Of a DNA stretch of 64,000 nt, positions 42,145 to 51,900 are shown piece by piece (position 1 is the stretch's first letter; each line of letters opens with the position of its first letter). The notes beneath the pieces are model-generated. The model saw only the letters and a program-made list of their open reading frames with translations, was not told the origin of the DNA and ran no database searches. This DNA is from CAZEAP01 sp964510315. Its GTDB lineage: Bacteria > Planctomycetota > Brocadiia > SM23-32. Position numbers and translations under genes: made by a program. Location: assembly GCA_964510315.1 (NCBI GenBank), contig CAZEAP010000001.1, positions 62,001-126,000 of the forward strand, read 5' to 3'.

Positions 42145-43938
42145 TCAGCCCGCCCTGCGCTTCTCAGAGGGAGGGAACACCAGCGCGGGCTCGAGCACTT
42201 CGGTTACCGAGCCGTTCCGGTAAACGAATCCCACCCGGTGGACCCCCTGGCCGGCCGTCTGGGAGCCGGGGGAAGGGCAGGGGGCGGCCTGGTAGAGACG
42301 CGCGTCGGGATCGGCGGTGTCCTCGATCAGCTCGGTGTGGTTCTCCCTGAGCGCCCTGACGGTCTCGGCCCGGAGGGCCCCGAGGCACTTGAGGAATTCG
42401 GAACGCAGCCGGGGCGCAGCGGCGGTCGCACCGCCGCCCTGGTCGAAGCGGTTCCACCAGCGGTCGATCTCCCATATCAGCGGCATCAGGGCCTGCGCCG
42501 CCTGGACCTCCGCCTGCACCGGTTCGGCGGGGGCCCTCGGGGCGGCCTCCGCCTCCGATTGCGGAGCCTGACCTTGCGCGAGGCGACCGGCAAGGGCGCC
42601 ACGCAATGCCCCCAGTATGCCGGTTTTCAGATCGACGTCTTTGGGGGCGGCAGAGGACGCTTCCCGCATCCTCTCCGCCTCTTCCAGCAATGCCGAGAGC
42701 CGGGTTTCGGCTTCAGTAGCGGCGTACTCTTCCCGGTCCTCGGCGGTTTGTTCCGCTTCCGTGACGCCGTCTGTTGACGTTTCGGGAGCGTCCCGTTCAG
42801 GCTCTCGGGAGGGCGCCGAAGGGGCCTCTTCGGTTTCTGCTTTGGGTGTGGGGAGCCGGATGGCTCCGTCTTCGTCCATTGCCGTTGCGAAGTGTTTGAT
42901 GAATCTTCGCAACAGCTTAGGGTCAAAAGCGCCGTCCATTTCAGAACTCATGATTTTCAAGGCCGAATAGTGATCCTGGGGCTCCGCGTAAGGGCGGTTG
43001 CTGGTGAGTGCGTCGAATACGTCAACGATGCGGGCCACGCGAGCGAAGGCGTTGATACTCTCGCCGGTCCGTCCTTCGGGGTAGCCGTCGCCCCCCATGT
43101 TCTCATGATGCTGTGCCACCACCCTGGCGGCCAGCATATGGCCTCGGAGAAAGGAGCCGGCTATCTCCACGCCCTGCCGCGGGTGTCGGGTCACTTCAGC
43201 GAATTCCTCGGGGGTCAGCTTCGCGGGCTTATTGAGGATGCGGTCCGAGACGGCCAGCTTGCCCAGGTCGTGCAGTGCCCCTCCCACGGATATGTCGGTC
43301 AGAACGCGCTCGTCCCTGATCCGCAGGACGGGTTCGGCGCTGCTCGCCAGGAGGGCGCAGACGTTGACCGAGTGGTGACTGGCTTCGTATTCGACCGGCG
43401 CGTCCGCCAACATGTGCCAGGCGGCCAGGGGGTCCCGTTCCACCATCTGGACGATGGCCAGGACCATCTCGAGCAGATGGCGGTAGGAGGAGAGCCGGTC
43501 GGGCTCTTCCAGCACCACGGACACCGCCCGGCAGGCCAGCCGATAGATCCACCCCGCCAGGTGCTCGACGGGAACGTCCCTCTCGGCGAGGAGCTTCTGC
43601 AGATGTGTCTGCACGTAGTCCAGGCATTTCTCCCGGGCGCCGGGCCGGACGTAGAGTTGATCGGTGCCGAGTTGTTCGAGTCTATCCCAGGTGTTCAGGT
43701 AAACCGGTTCGCCGGCGGCACGGAACAGCAGTGCGCTGTCCGGTCCGTTGTTGCGTACGTAAAGATTGAACGCCGGGAACGTGCCGGGCTGAAGTATCCG
43801 GGGATGAACGCCCACGGAGGGGGGTTCACTCCTTGCCGGTGGAGCGCTCACGATAGCAGACCCATTGATTTGGGAATCGGACGGCGTCCCTTCGCTCAGA
43901 GGCGCGCCCTTTTGATCTACGGCATCAGTACAACTCAT
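42145..43938 (-). CDS. HD-GYP domain protein (probable cyclic di-GMP phosphodiesterase)
   Basis: A 597-residue soluble protein. The HD-GYP domain spans about residues 180-350: His188-His189, the His223-Asp224 pair (ALHDLGKLAV), His277-His278, and the GYP loop at 285-287 (GDGYPEG), so the metal ligands look intact. The N-terminal 150 residues hold a domain of the type often found before HD-GYP (FNLYVRNNGPDSALLFRAAG). The C-terminal 240 residues are a Glu/Ala-rich linker and a helical domain with a final beta segment. It should hydrolyse cyclic di-GMP, which usually controls motility versus attachment; the divergent neighbour is the flagella-linked glycosyltransferase cluster. ATG at 43938; ribosome site weak. 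Confidence 0.9.
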   Translation of the reverse strand: MSCTDAVDQKGAPLSEGTPSDSQINGSAIVSAPPARSEPPSVGVHPRILQPGTFPAFNLYVRNNGPDSALLFRAAGEPVYLNTWDRLEQLGTDQLYVRPGAREKCLDYVQTHLQKLLAERDVPVEHLAGWIYRLACRAVSVVLEEPDRLSSYRHLLEMVLAIVQMVERDPLAAWHMLADAPVEYEASHHSVNVCALLASSAEPVLRIRDERVLTDISVGGALHDLGKLAVSDRILNKPAKLTPEEFAEVTRHPRQGVEIAGSFLRGHMLAARVVAQHHENMGGDGYPEGRTGESINAFARVARIVDVFDALTSNRPYAEPQDHYSALKIMSSEMDGAFDPKLLRRFIKHFATAMDEDGAIRLPTPKAETEEAPSAPSREPERDAPETSTDGVTEAEQTAEDREEYAATEAETRLSALLEEAERMREASSAAPKDVDLKTGILGALRGALAGRLAQGQAPQSEAEAAPRAPAEPVQAEVQAAQALMPLIWEIDRWWNRFDQGGGATAAAPRLRSEFLKCLGALRAETVRALRENHTELIEDTADPDARLYQAAPCPSPGSQTAGQGVHRVGFVYRNGSVTEVLEPALVFPPSEKRRAG

Positions 43939-44313
43939 TGTCGGGAAACGCGAAGGCTGAGTTCAATTCCAAACCGCAGCTCCGGCTCTGGCGGTCTTAG
44001 AAGGTCCCGAGCGGGCCGCGCAGGGGACGTATTTTTTGCCGGGTGCCGGATGATTTTTCCGCTCCAGCTCGTGTAGGGGCCCAATTTGCGGACGCGGGCA
44101 TTCCTGCGCTGAAAACTTCCTGGGCCGTCCGCGGTGCTCAGAGCGCGCCCGCCACCGCCGCAGGGGGGGACTTAAATGCACCTGCCGTGCCGCAGTCTCC
44201 AGCCGGGCCGGCGGTATGTCCTTTGCAACTCAACCGGTTCGAACTGCGCGGCCGGCGGAGGAGCCCTGCCGGACCGAGGGTGTGCATCGCCCGATCAGAA
44301 CGGAGGCAGCCTG
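43939..44313. other. Divergent control region between the HD-GYP gene and the glycosyltransferase cluster
   Basis: This 375-base gap has no credible gene. It contains a sigma-54-like site at 44212-44226. I see no clear promoter for the HD-GYP gene. Confidence 0.5.
44212..44226 (+). promoter_or_regulatory. Candidate sigma-54 (-24/-12) promoter of the glycosyltransferase cluster
   Basis: CGGTATGTCCTTTGC matches 12 of 15 positions of TGGCACGNNNNTTGC, with GG and GC at the required spacing. Start of transcription would be near 44238, 76 bases before the ATG. Confidence 0.4.
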
Positions 44314-46581
44314 ATGAGCACGACCGAGCAATTGCGGGCCGAAGCGGAGGCATTCTACGAGCAAGGGGAGATGCAAGAGGCTCTCAAAAGATACAGACAT
44401 CTGGCCGCGGTGCACCCGGATGACCCGGAAGTCCTCAACGATGCCGGCACGGTTTGTTTCGCCTCCGGCCTGCTGGAGGAAAGCCACCGCTACTATGTGC
44501 AGGCCCTGGCACTGGAGGAAGACTGCCCGGAGGCTTTGAGCAACCTCAAGACGCTCAGCCGGGCGCGGGGGATGTCCTGGGAGTCGGTGGAGGCCGAAGT
44601 TGCCGCCGCTCGCTCGGAGCAGGAGGTGGCGGCAGGGGGCCGCCCGTCGGGGGAAGCGGAGGGTTCGGCAGGTGAGCTGGAGAACCTTTTCCGGGAAGGC
44701 CGGTACCGTGAGGCCTACGAGCTGGCTTGCCGCTGGACCGAAGAGGAGCCCGAGAATCCGGAGGCATGGAACGACGCGGCGGTTCTGGCTCATCGGCTCG
44801 GCAGGCAGGCCGAAGCGGTGGGGTACATCCAGCAGGCTGCTGAGCTGGCTCCGGACAACGAAGAGGTCCGCCGGAACATGGAAGAGATATGCCGAGAGAC
44901 TCCGGCGCCACCGCCTTCGGAATCACGCGTGGGAAGCGGAGTGGCAGTGAGCGACCGGCCGATCCGCGTGCTCTTCCTGGAGCGAAGCACCGGGGCCGCT
45001 TTCCTCCGCAACACCCTCCGCGCGCTGGAAGGAGAGGAGTGGGTGGAGACCGAGTACGTGCAGATTTCCTCCCGGATGGGGCCGGTCTCCATCGACCGGG
45101 CCGATGTCGTGTGGCTGGAATGGGCCGACATGATAACCGCTCACCTGACGCGCCGGGTGGAAGCGCTTCGAACCAAGAAAACCGTCTGCCGCCTTCACCG
45201 CTACGAAGCTTTCAGCGAGGAGCCCCACCGAATCAACTGGGAGGTGGTGGACTGCCTGGTATTCGTGGCTGAACACATCCAGCAGGCCTTCGCCCGCCGT
45301 TTTCCAGAGGTGTGTGTGCCTCGGCGCGTGATCCCCAACGGCGTTGACCTGGATCGGTTCCGGCCCTGCCCTGAAGCGACCAGGACACAGGACATCGCCT
45401 TCCTGGCTCATCTGAACTGGCGGAAGAATCTGCCCCTTGTGCTCCAGATTGCGCGGGCTCTGGCCGACCGGGGCGTAGAGCGTCGCGTCGTCGTGGGCGG
45501 CGACTGGCGTGTCCCGGAAGTGCGCGACTACTTCGAATACATGCGCCAGAGGCTGGAACTGGCGGACCAAATCGTCCATGAGGGCTACATCGAGGAGCCG
45601 GGCCAGTGGCTTGCCGAGAAACGCTTCCTGCTGTCGACCAGCATCAGCGAAGGGCACCCGTGCAATGTGCTGGAGGCCATGGCGGCCGGGCTGAGGCCGG
45701 TTGTGCACGAGTTCCCCGGAGCAGGGGAGCTGTTCCCCCGGGAATTCTTGTTCGGCACCGTCGATGAGGCCGTCGATATGCTGGCCGGGGACGGAGGCGA
45801 TCCCCGGCAGATCCGGAGCTACGTTGAGCAGCGCTACCCCCGCGGGCGGCAGATAGAGGCCATCCGCGCCTTGTTGGAGGCTCTGGTGAACGACGAGATA
45901 TCCCGCGACGACGCCCTGCCGGAAGCCGGGGCCACCGCGGCCCCCGCGGAAGCGGGCGACCCGGGCGATCGACTGGCTACCACCTATAACGTCAAGTGGT
46001 ACCGGGACCGGGAATGCTATCGGCCCGCCTACCACGGCTTCGCGCGGGCTGTCGAGGAGCAATTCGCCCCGCAAAGCCTGCTGGAGCTGGGATGCGGGGC
46101 CGGATACATGGTGGAGTATTTCGCCGGGAAGATTCCGGTGCTCGGCGTGGAGGGCAGCGAGGCCGCCTTCCGCGTCATGTCCCCCAAGGCGCGGGCCAAT
46201 GCAGTCTGTGCTGACCTGACCGAGCCGCCTCTGGAGTTGAGTCGGCCCTACGAGGGCGTCGTTTGCATCGAGGTTGCCGAACACCTGCCGGAGGAGAGCG
46301 TGGAGAATTTCCTGGCATGGTTTGCCTCGGCTCGCTGGGCACTGGTTACCGCCGCGCCGCCGGGGCAGGGAGGCACCGATCATCTGAACGAGCAGCCCCC
46401 GGAGTACTGGAAGCGGCGGTTCGCCTCGAGGGGCTTCCGGTTCTGCCCGGAGGAGACGAAGAGGTGGCGGGCGGCTGCCCGCGCCGAGACCTCCATGTGC
46501 GGCTGGGTTGTGGAGAACGCCATGTTCTTCCGCCGGGACGAGCCGTCCCAGAGGCGCTCCGGCAACGAGACCGAGAGGTAA
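44314..46581 (+). CDS. TPR - glycosyltransferase (GT4-like) - SAM methyltransferase fusion
   Basis: A 755-residue three-part protein. Residues 1-200 are TPR repeats (AEAFYEQGEMQEALKRYRHLAAVHPDDPE and further units). Residues 220-530 are a GT-B glycosyltransferase: VIPNGVDLDRFRP, then IAFLAHLNWRKNLPLVLQIA, and STSISEGHPCNVLEAMAAGLRPV with the Glu-x7-Glu signature of GT4-like enzymes. Residues 555-750 are a class I methyltransferase (LLELGCGAGYMVEYF near 589, then VVCIEVAEHLPEE). It could add a sugar to a protein or glycan and methylate it. GGAGG lies eight bases before the ATG. First of four same-strand genes next to fliS-fliD-fliC. Confidence 0.85.
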   Translation: MSTTEQLRAEAEAFYEQGEMQEALKRYRHLAAVHPDDPEVLNDAGTVCFASGLLEESHRYYVQALALEEDCPEALSNLKTLSRARGMSWESVEAEVAAARSEQEVAAGGRPSGEAEGSAGELENLFREGRYREAYELACRWTEEEPENPEAWNDAAVLAHRLGRQAEAVGYIQQAAELAPDNEEVRRNMEEICRETPAPPPSESRVGSGVAVSDRPIRVLFLERSTGAAFLRNTLRALEGEEWVETEYVQISSRMGPVSIDRADVVWLEWADMITAHLTRRVEALRTKKTVCRLHRYEAFSEEPHRINWEVVDCLVFVAEHIQQAFARRFPEVCVPRRVIPNGVDLDRFRPCPEATRTQDIAFLAHLNWRKNLPLVLQIARALADRGVERRVVVGGDWRVPEVRDYFEYMRQRLELADQIVHEGYIEEPGQWLAEKRFLLSTSISEGHPCNVLEAMAAGLRPVVHEFPGAGELFPREFLFGTVDEAVDMLAGDGGDPRQIRSYVEQRYPRGRQIEAIRALLEALVNDEISRDDALPEAGATAAPAEAGDPGDRLATTYNVKWYRDRECYRPAYHGFARAVEEQFAPQSLLELGCGAGYMVEYFAGKIPVLGVEGSEAAFRVMSPKARANAVCADLTEPPLELSRPYEGVVCIEVAEHLPEESVENFLAWFASARWALVTAAPPGQGGTDHLNEQPPEYWKRRFASRGFRFCPEETKRWRAAARAETSMCGWVVENAMFFRRDEPSQRRSGNETER

Positions 46582-46585
46582 AACG

Positions 46586-47983
46586 ATGCTCAGGGCCGCC
46601 GCTGACAAACCCAACATCGTAATCCTGATGCTGGATGCGCTTCGGGCGGACCGGCTCGGTTGCTACGGCCGGGGTCGGCCGGTATCGCCAAGCATCGATC
46701 GGATCGCACGGCAGGGAGTGCTCTTCGAGAATGCGATCGCTTCGGCGCCCTGGACGCTTCCCTCCCACGCCTCATTGTTCACCGGTCTGACGCCCTCTGC
46801 GCACGGTGCGGACGACCTCTCGCTTCGGCTGAAGAGCGACGTCCCGACGCTGGCCGAGTTCCTGGCAGGGGCGGGCTACAGCACGGCGGCTTTTTCGCCG
46901 CACAACGGCTGGCTCTCCCGCGGCACAGGGTTGATGAGAGGATTCCAGGTCCACGTGGGGCCGGAGGACGGCCGAGAGGGATCACTGCCGAGGAGGGCCG
47001 GCGGCGACGGAGGAACCCTCTGTGCGGAGGGTCAGCAGATCATCGGGTTCGCCCGTCAGTTCCTGAGTCGAGCCGGGGAAGGGCGACCATTGTTGCTGTT
47101 CCTGCACAGTATGATCAACCATGAGCCCTATCACCCGGCCGAAGGAGCCTGGGATCGGTCGGCGATCGACCGCCCCGATGGAAAACTGATCCGCCGGCTG
47201 CAGCGCGACTTCAGACGCCTCAGGGCCGACCCGTCCAGGATCACTCCCCGCCACATGGACGCTCTGGACCGGCTCTACGGCGCGTGTGTCGCCACCGTCG
47301 ATGAGTTGTGCCGGGAAGTGTTCTCCCTGGTGGGAAAGTACCTCGGCTGGGAGAACAGCCTTCTGGTGATCACCTCAGACCACGGCCAGAACCTGGGCGA
47401 GCACGGCATGTTCTCCCACTGGTTGTGCCTCTTCGAGACACTGCTGCGGGTTCCGCTGATCATCTACCCGCGCACCCACTCCGGCCTGCCGGCTCGGGTG
47501 CAGCAGCCGGTGCAACAGTCGGACCTTTTTTACACGCTGCTGTCCCTATCGGGTTGCCGTAACGCCGCACAGGGCGCACGGCGTCCGGTCGAAAAGGACC
47601 TCTTCCTGCGCGCTTTGGGGCAGTTTCCCCCGGACACGTACCTCTTTGCCGAGCACACTCACCCCCGGATGACGCTGCGGCACATCCGCCGCTACAATCC
47701 GCGTTTTGAGGATGCGGAGCTGGCAGCCGCCAAGAAGGCGGTCAGGACGAAAAGCCTCAAATACGTGCTGCACTCCACCGGTTCGGAGTTCCTCTACGAT
47801 CTGCGCGCGGACCGGGCCGAGGAGCGCGACCTCAGCGCCGAGCGCGAGCAGACGGCCGCCGAACTGCGGGGGGTGTTGCTGGAAGAGCTGGGAGGGTTCT
47901 CCGAAACCGGCCCGGCCACCGTCCCCGAGGAGCGCTTCGACGATGCCGTGCTGGTGAAGCTCGATCAACTGGGATACTTGTGA
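46586..47983 (+). CDS. Sulfatase-like alkaline-phosphatase-superfamily hydrolase/transferase with Thr at the nucleophile position
   Basis: A 465-residue protein with the sulfatase fold: metal-binding Asp in ILMLDALRADRLGCYG, the active-site stretch APWTLPSHASLFTG at residues 54-67, and the second metal motif ITSDHGQNLGEHG. Thr57 occupies the position of the Cys or Ser that becomes formylglycine in true sulfatases (C-x-P-S-R), so it more likely acts as a phosphodiesterase or phospho-group transferase. No signal peptide is present, pointing to a cytoplasmic role. ATG at 46586 follows AGAGG by seven bases and is four bases after the preceding stop. Confidence 0.82.
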   Translation: MLRAAADKPNIVILMLDALRADRLGCYGRGRPVSPSIDRIARQGVLFENAIASAPWTLPSHASLFTGLTPSAHGADDLSLRLKSDVPTLAEFLAGAGYSTAAFSPHNGWLSRGTGLMRGFQVHVGPEDGREGSLPRRAGGDGGTLCAEGQQIIGFARQFLSRAGEGRPLLLFLHSMINHEPYHPAEGAWDRSAIDRPDGKLIRRLQRDFRRLRADPSRITPRHMDALDRLYGACVATVDELCREVFSLVGKYLGWENSLLVITSDHGQNLGEHGMFSHWLCLFETLLRVPLIIYPRTHSGLPARVQQPVQQSDLFYTLLSLSGCRNAAQGARRPVEKDLFLRALGQFPPDTYLFAEHTHPRMTLRHIRRYNPRFEDAELAAAKKAVRTKSLKYVLHSTGSEFLYDLRADRAEERDLSAEREQTAAELRGVLLEELGGFSETGPATVPEERFDDAVLVKLDQLGYL

Positions 47984-48016
47984 GGTCCAGCGACGATCAA
48001 TGGGAAGGCATGAACG

Positions 48017-48910
48017 ATGCTGAGCGCCGGAGCCTCCGGGAGTAAGCAGAAGCATGCGGGTTCCCTGCCGGCCCAGGGGGAGCTTCTGCGGCGGCTGCCC
48101 TGGAACGTATTGTTGATTCTGGACGCCTGCCGCGCCGATTACTTCCGGCGGCTGGTCCCCGGAGCTTCCACCGTCCGCTCCCTCTACAGCATCACCTGGG
48201 GCTGGGTGGCCCGGTTCGCCGGGCTGGCCGGGGAGCTGGACCACCCCGTGCTCTACGTCACGGCAAACCCTGTGGTGGACCGCGAGATGAAGAAGTATCC
48301 GGACGCGCCGATCCGCATGCTGTCGGTGTGGCGGGACCGCTGGGGACGCCACGGCCCCCTGGGGCTGCCCACCGTTCATCCGCGGGACGTGGTGGCAGCG
48401 GTCCGCGAATACGTGGAGGTGCACGGGCAGCCGGCTCGGATGGTGGTGCACTTCATCCAGCCTCACGTGCCTTTCATCGGCCGGAGAAGCGTTCCCTACA
48501 GCGGATGGGGAAGGGGGATGGGCGATGAGCTGAGCCGACAGGTCAAGAAGCTTCCCCACGTGCGCGACGCCCTGGCGGATGGGCTGGTCACCATCGAGAA
48601 GGTGCGCGACTGCTACCGGGACAACCTGGAGCTGGTTCTGCGGTTTCGCAATGAGCTGTCGGCTCAGCTCCGCGGGCTCGTCCTGACAACGGCCGACCAC
48701 GGGGAACTTTTGGGAGAGCGGGGACTCTACGGACACACCGCCGGGCCCCGTCATCCGGAGTTGATGAAGGTTCCGTGGCTGGAGGAACGTCGGGGGTTGC
48801 TCAGGCCGGCCCCGCTTCCGCCCACAGGGGAGATGACGCCGGAAGGAGAGTTCCGCGGCGACGCCGAGGAGGAGATGAAACGGAAGCTGGAGGCTCTGGG
48901 CTATGCATGA
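48017..48910 (+). CDS. Short alkaline-phosphatase-superfamily (sulfatase-like) protein
   Basis: A 297-residue protein with the shared core of the superfamily: WNVLLILDACRADYFRRL near residue 29, HFIQPHVPFIG and TTADHGELLGERGLYGHTAG. It is much shorter than its neighbour and resembles a group of compact prokaryotic members that begin LILDACR. The metal-binding Asp and the Asp-His pair are present; the nucleophile is not obvious. ATG at 48017 follows GGAAGG by eight bases. Its end overlaps the next gene by eight bases, so the two are coupled. Likely acts on a phosphate- or sulfate-bearing group in the same glycan pathway. Confidence 0.75.
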   Translation: MLSAGASGSKQKHAGSLPAQGELLRRLPWNVLLILDACRADYFRRLVPGASTVRSLYSITWGWVARFAGLAGELDHPVLYVTANPVVDREMKKYPDAPIRMLSVWRDRWGRHGPLGLPTVHPRDVVAAVREYVEVHGQPARMVVHFIQPHVPFIGRRSVPYSGWGRGMGDELSRQVKKLPHVRDALADGLVTIEKVRDCYRDNLELVLRFRNELSAQLRGLVLTTADHGELLGERGLYGHTAGPRHPELMKVPWLEERRGLLRPAPLPPTGEMTPEGEFRGDAEEEMKRKLEALGYA

Positions 48911-51900
48911 GGGCAGCGAAGACAGGTGGCCGACACCGCTGGACTCTGGTGTCACGGTGGTTGAGGGGGCCGCCGCCCATGCCAACGAGTCCTGGTTGAG
49001 TTCGGCTCGTGCCGCCGGCTGCGCAGCCGCGCCGGACCGGCACCCGTTGAAGGGGTCCCGGCCGCAAGGGCGAAGGTCGGCCGGCCGGGACACCGCTTGC
49101 AGTGCCACCCGCGAGATATCTGTAGTGGTTCCGGCGCACGGCAACCTGCCGGCCCTCCGCAGATGCCTGGGAGCCCTGGAGTCCCAGACAATGGCGCCGG
49201 AGCGCTTCGAGGTGCTGACGGTGGCCAACGGGCTGGACGCCCGGGGCAGGGAGGAGTTTGATGATGTCCTCTCCTGCTGGGGCGATGCGTTCGGCAGCCG
49301 GCTGAAGGTGCTGGAGATAGCGGAGGCGTCCATCCCCCGGGCCCGCAACGCGGGCGTGCGGGAAGCGACCGGTCGCCTCGTGCTCCAGATCAACCAGGAC
49401 ACCGTTCTGAGCGACACGGCGCTGGCGCGGCACTATGAGGAGCACCGCTTCTGCGGCTTCGACGTTCGTTGCGTGGTGGTCGGTGGGCGCCGCTTCCCCG
49501 AAGACTACCGCTCCAACCTGATGAATTACCTCTACGAGGAGGCCGGGGTTTATACGCCTCTGCACGTGGCGAAGCCTCCTTTTTATGGCGACGCGAGCTG
49601 GTTTGTGACCTGCAACCTGAGCAGCCAGAGAGAGGCATATGAGGAGTTCGGCTACTTTGATGCGACGCTGGACTGGTGCAGCGACACCGAACTGGGCCGG
49701 CGGTGGGCGGAGGCCGGGAGCGTCAACCGCGTCGTTACCGGTATCGCCGGCTATCATCTCCATCGACTGACTTTCGAGTCTTACCGCCGCAATATCCTCA
49801 AGCGCATCCCCTTCCGGCTGCGGGCACGCACCGGCCGATGGCCCGAAGAACTGGACGAAGAGGCACGGGACCACATCCGACAATCCATGGAGCAAATGCG
49901 GCTGGATGAGCTGAACATTCCCCGTTTCGAGGAGGAGATGCGCCGTCTGGAGGAGGAATTCCGAGGGTCCGACTCCCTGGCCGGTATCACTTTCATGGGT
50001 AATCGGCTGGCGACGGTCGAGGAAGCAGTTCGGTGCTTCACAGACTTGCTGGAACGCTACTCCGCGAGGCTGCTGTTCGAGGGCATCCTGAGCGCGGCCG
50101 AGGAGGAAGGTCCGCGAAATGCGCCCGGGCCTGGAGCGCGGGAAACTGAAGCCGCCGGACGCCCCCAATCTTTCGGCGTGGTCCGCAACACTCCCCCCGA
50201 CCGGCCGCGGGTAACGGTGTTGACGCCGACCTACAACCGCCCTGAATTCCTGCCGGACGCCATCCGAAGTGTCGTGAACCAGGAGTTCAGCGACTGGGAG
50301 ATGCTCGTCATCAACGACGGGGGGCTGGACGTGGGGGAAATCGTCGGGAGCTTCGGCGACGAGAGGCTGCGCTACCTCGACCGGCCCGAGAACAGGGGAA
50401 AAGCGGCATGCCTGAACCTCGGGCTGCAGGAAGCGCGGGGGAACTTCATCGCCTACCTGGACGATGACGACGTCTGGTATCCCGGTCACCTGGCTGCCCT
50501 GGTCAGAGCGCTGGAGGAGAATCCCGGGGTCGGAGTCGCTTACTCGGACCTCTACAAGTCCATCGTGCTGCGTGACGAAGAGGGGAGGAGATTCCCCCTG
50601 GAGAAGCGGGTGGACGTCTGCCGGGATTTCAACCGAATGCTGATGTTCCACTTCAACCACACCCTCCACGTCAGCCTGATGCACCGAAAGGAGCCCGCCC
50701 TCCGTGCGGGTGGCTACGACGAAGATGTTCGCGTATTGATTGACTGGAACCTCACCCGGAAGCTGTCTTTCTACACGGACTTCCACCATGTGGAGGCGCC
50801 CACGGGCGAGTACTGCGTGCCCCTGAACAACAGCGACCGGATATCGGACGTTCAGCGAGAGGACGAGGAAGAATATCTCCGTAACCTGCGGCGCATCCGG
50901 GCCGACCTGCCGCCGCAGCCCTGGCCGAAGGTGCGGAAAGTGGCCGTCGTCTATCCCGTGCGGCGATGGAACGAGCGGACGGAGGCGACGCTCCGCTACT
51001 TCGCCGACAGTTTGGACTACCCCTGCCGGATCGTGCTCGTCGCGGAGAACCCACGGGATGTGGAGCGAAAGACCCGCCGTGTCCTCGGCGTGCCGGAGGG
51101 ATTGCCGAACATGCAGGTCGTGGGCGTGCCGACCGGGGCGGGCCTTGATGCAGCTTACCGGGCCGGCGCGCGCGCCGTGGAGGCGGACCTGTACTACCTT
51201 CCCTCGCCGCGTCTGTCCCCGGCGGTCCGGGAGCGGCTCATCGGCGGGGTCTGCTACATGGATGAGACGGGTTGTTCGGGAGTCCGGTGGCCGGGGGAAG
51301 AGGGCCGGCCACCCTACGACGTGATGCTCACGGCGGACCTCTACCGCTCAAGCTCGGTCCCGGGGGAGGGAGAATGGCCGGGCGTGGAAGTGCCGCCGGC
51401 GGATTGGACCCCCGCGGCACTGGAGACCGACTACCTCCTGGGCTTTGCCGAGCAGTGCGAGGCGGAGGGGGACTACGAGACGGCCCGGCACTTCCTCAGT
51501 CAAGCCGTCGCCGTCGAGCAGGGGGGAACCGGGGGCGCATACCTGGTGCAGCACATGGCCCGCGTCTCGTTTGCCCTCGGGGACTACGAACCCGCCGAGC
51601 GGCTCTGCACCGAGTTGATTCACGCCGGCTACGGAGCGGACAACTGGGTCAGGCTGGGACGCATCCGACAGGCCCGCGGCGAGTTCCGGGGCGCGGCGGA
51701 CGCATACCGCCGGGGCCTGGAGACGATCGGCCTGGCAGGTGAGAAGCTGGACAGCGGGCTTTTTCCATTGACCGGTGAGGCGGAGTTCGACGTCTTCCGC
51801 GCCATGGCCGGGCTGGGGGAATGCCTGGTGGAACTGGACCATGCCGCCGAGGCCGCTCGCACGCTGCGCAAAGCGGCCCGCCTCCGCGCCGACAGCCCAA

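Noticed and set aside
44237..44249. GGTTCGAAC resembling a tRNA T-loop
   Set aside because: No matching stems on either side.
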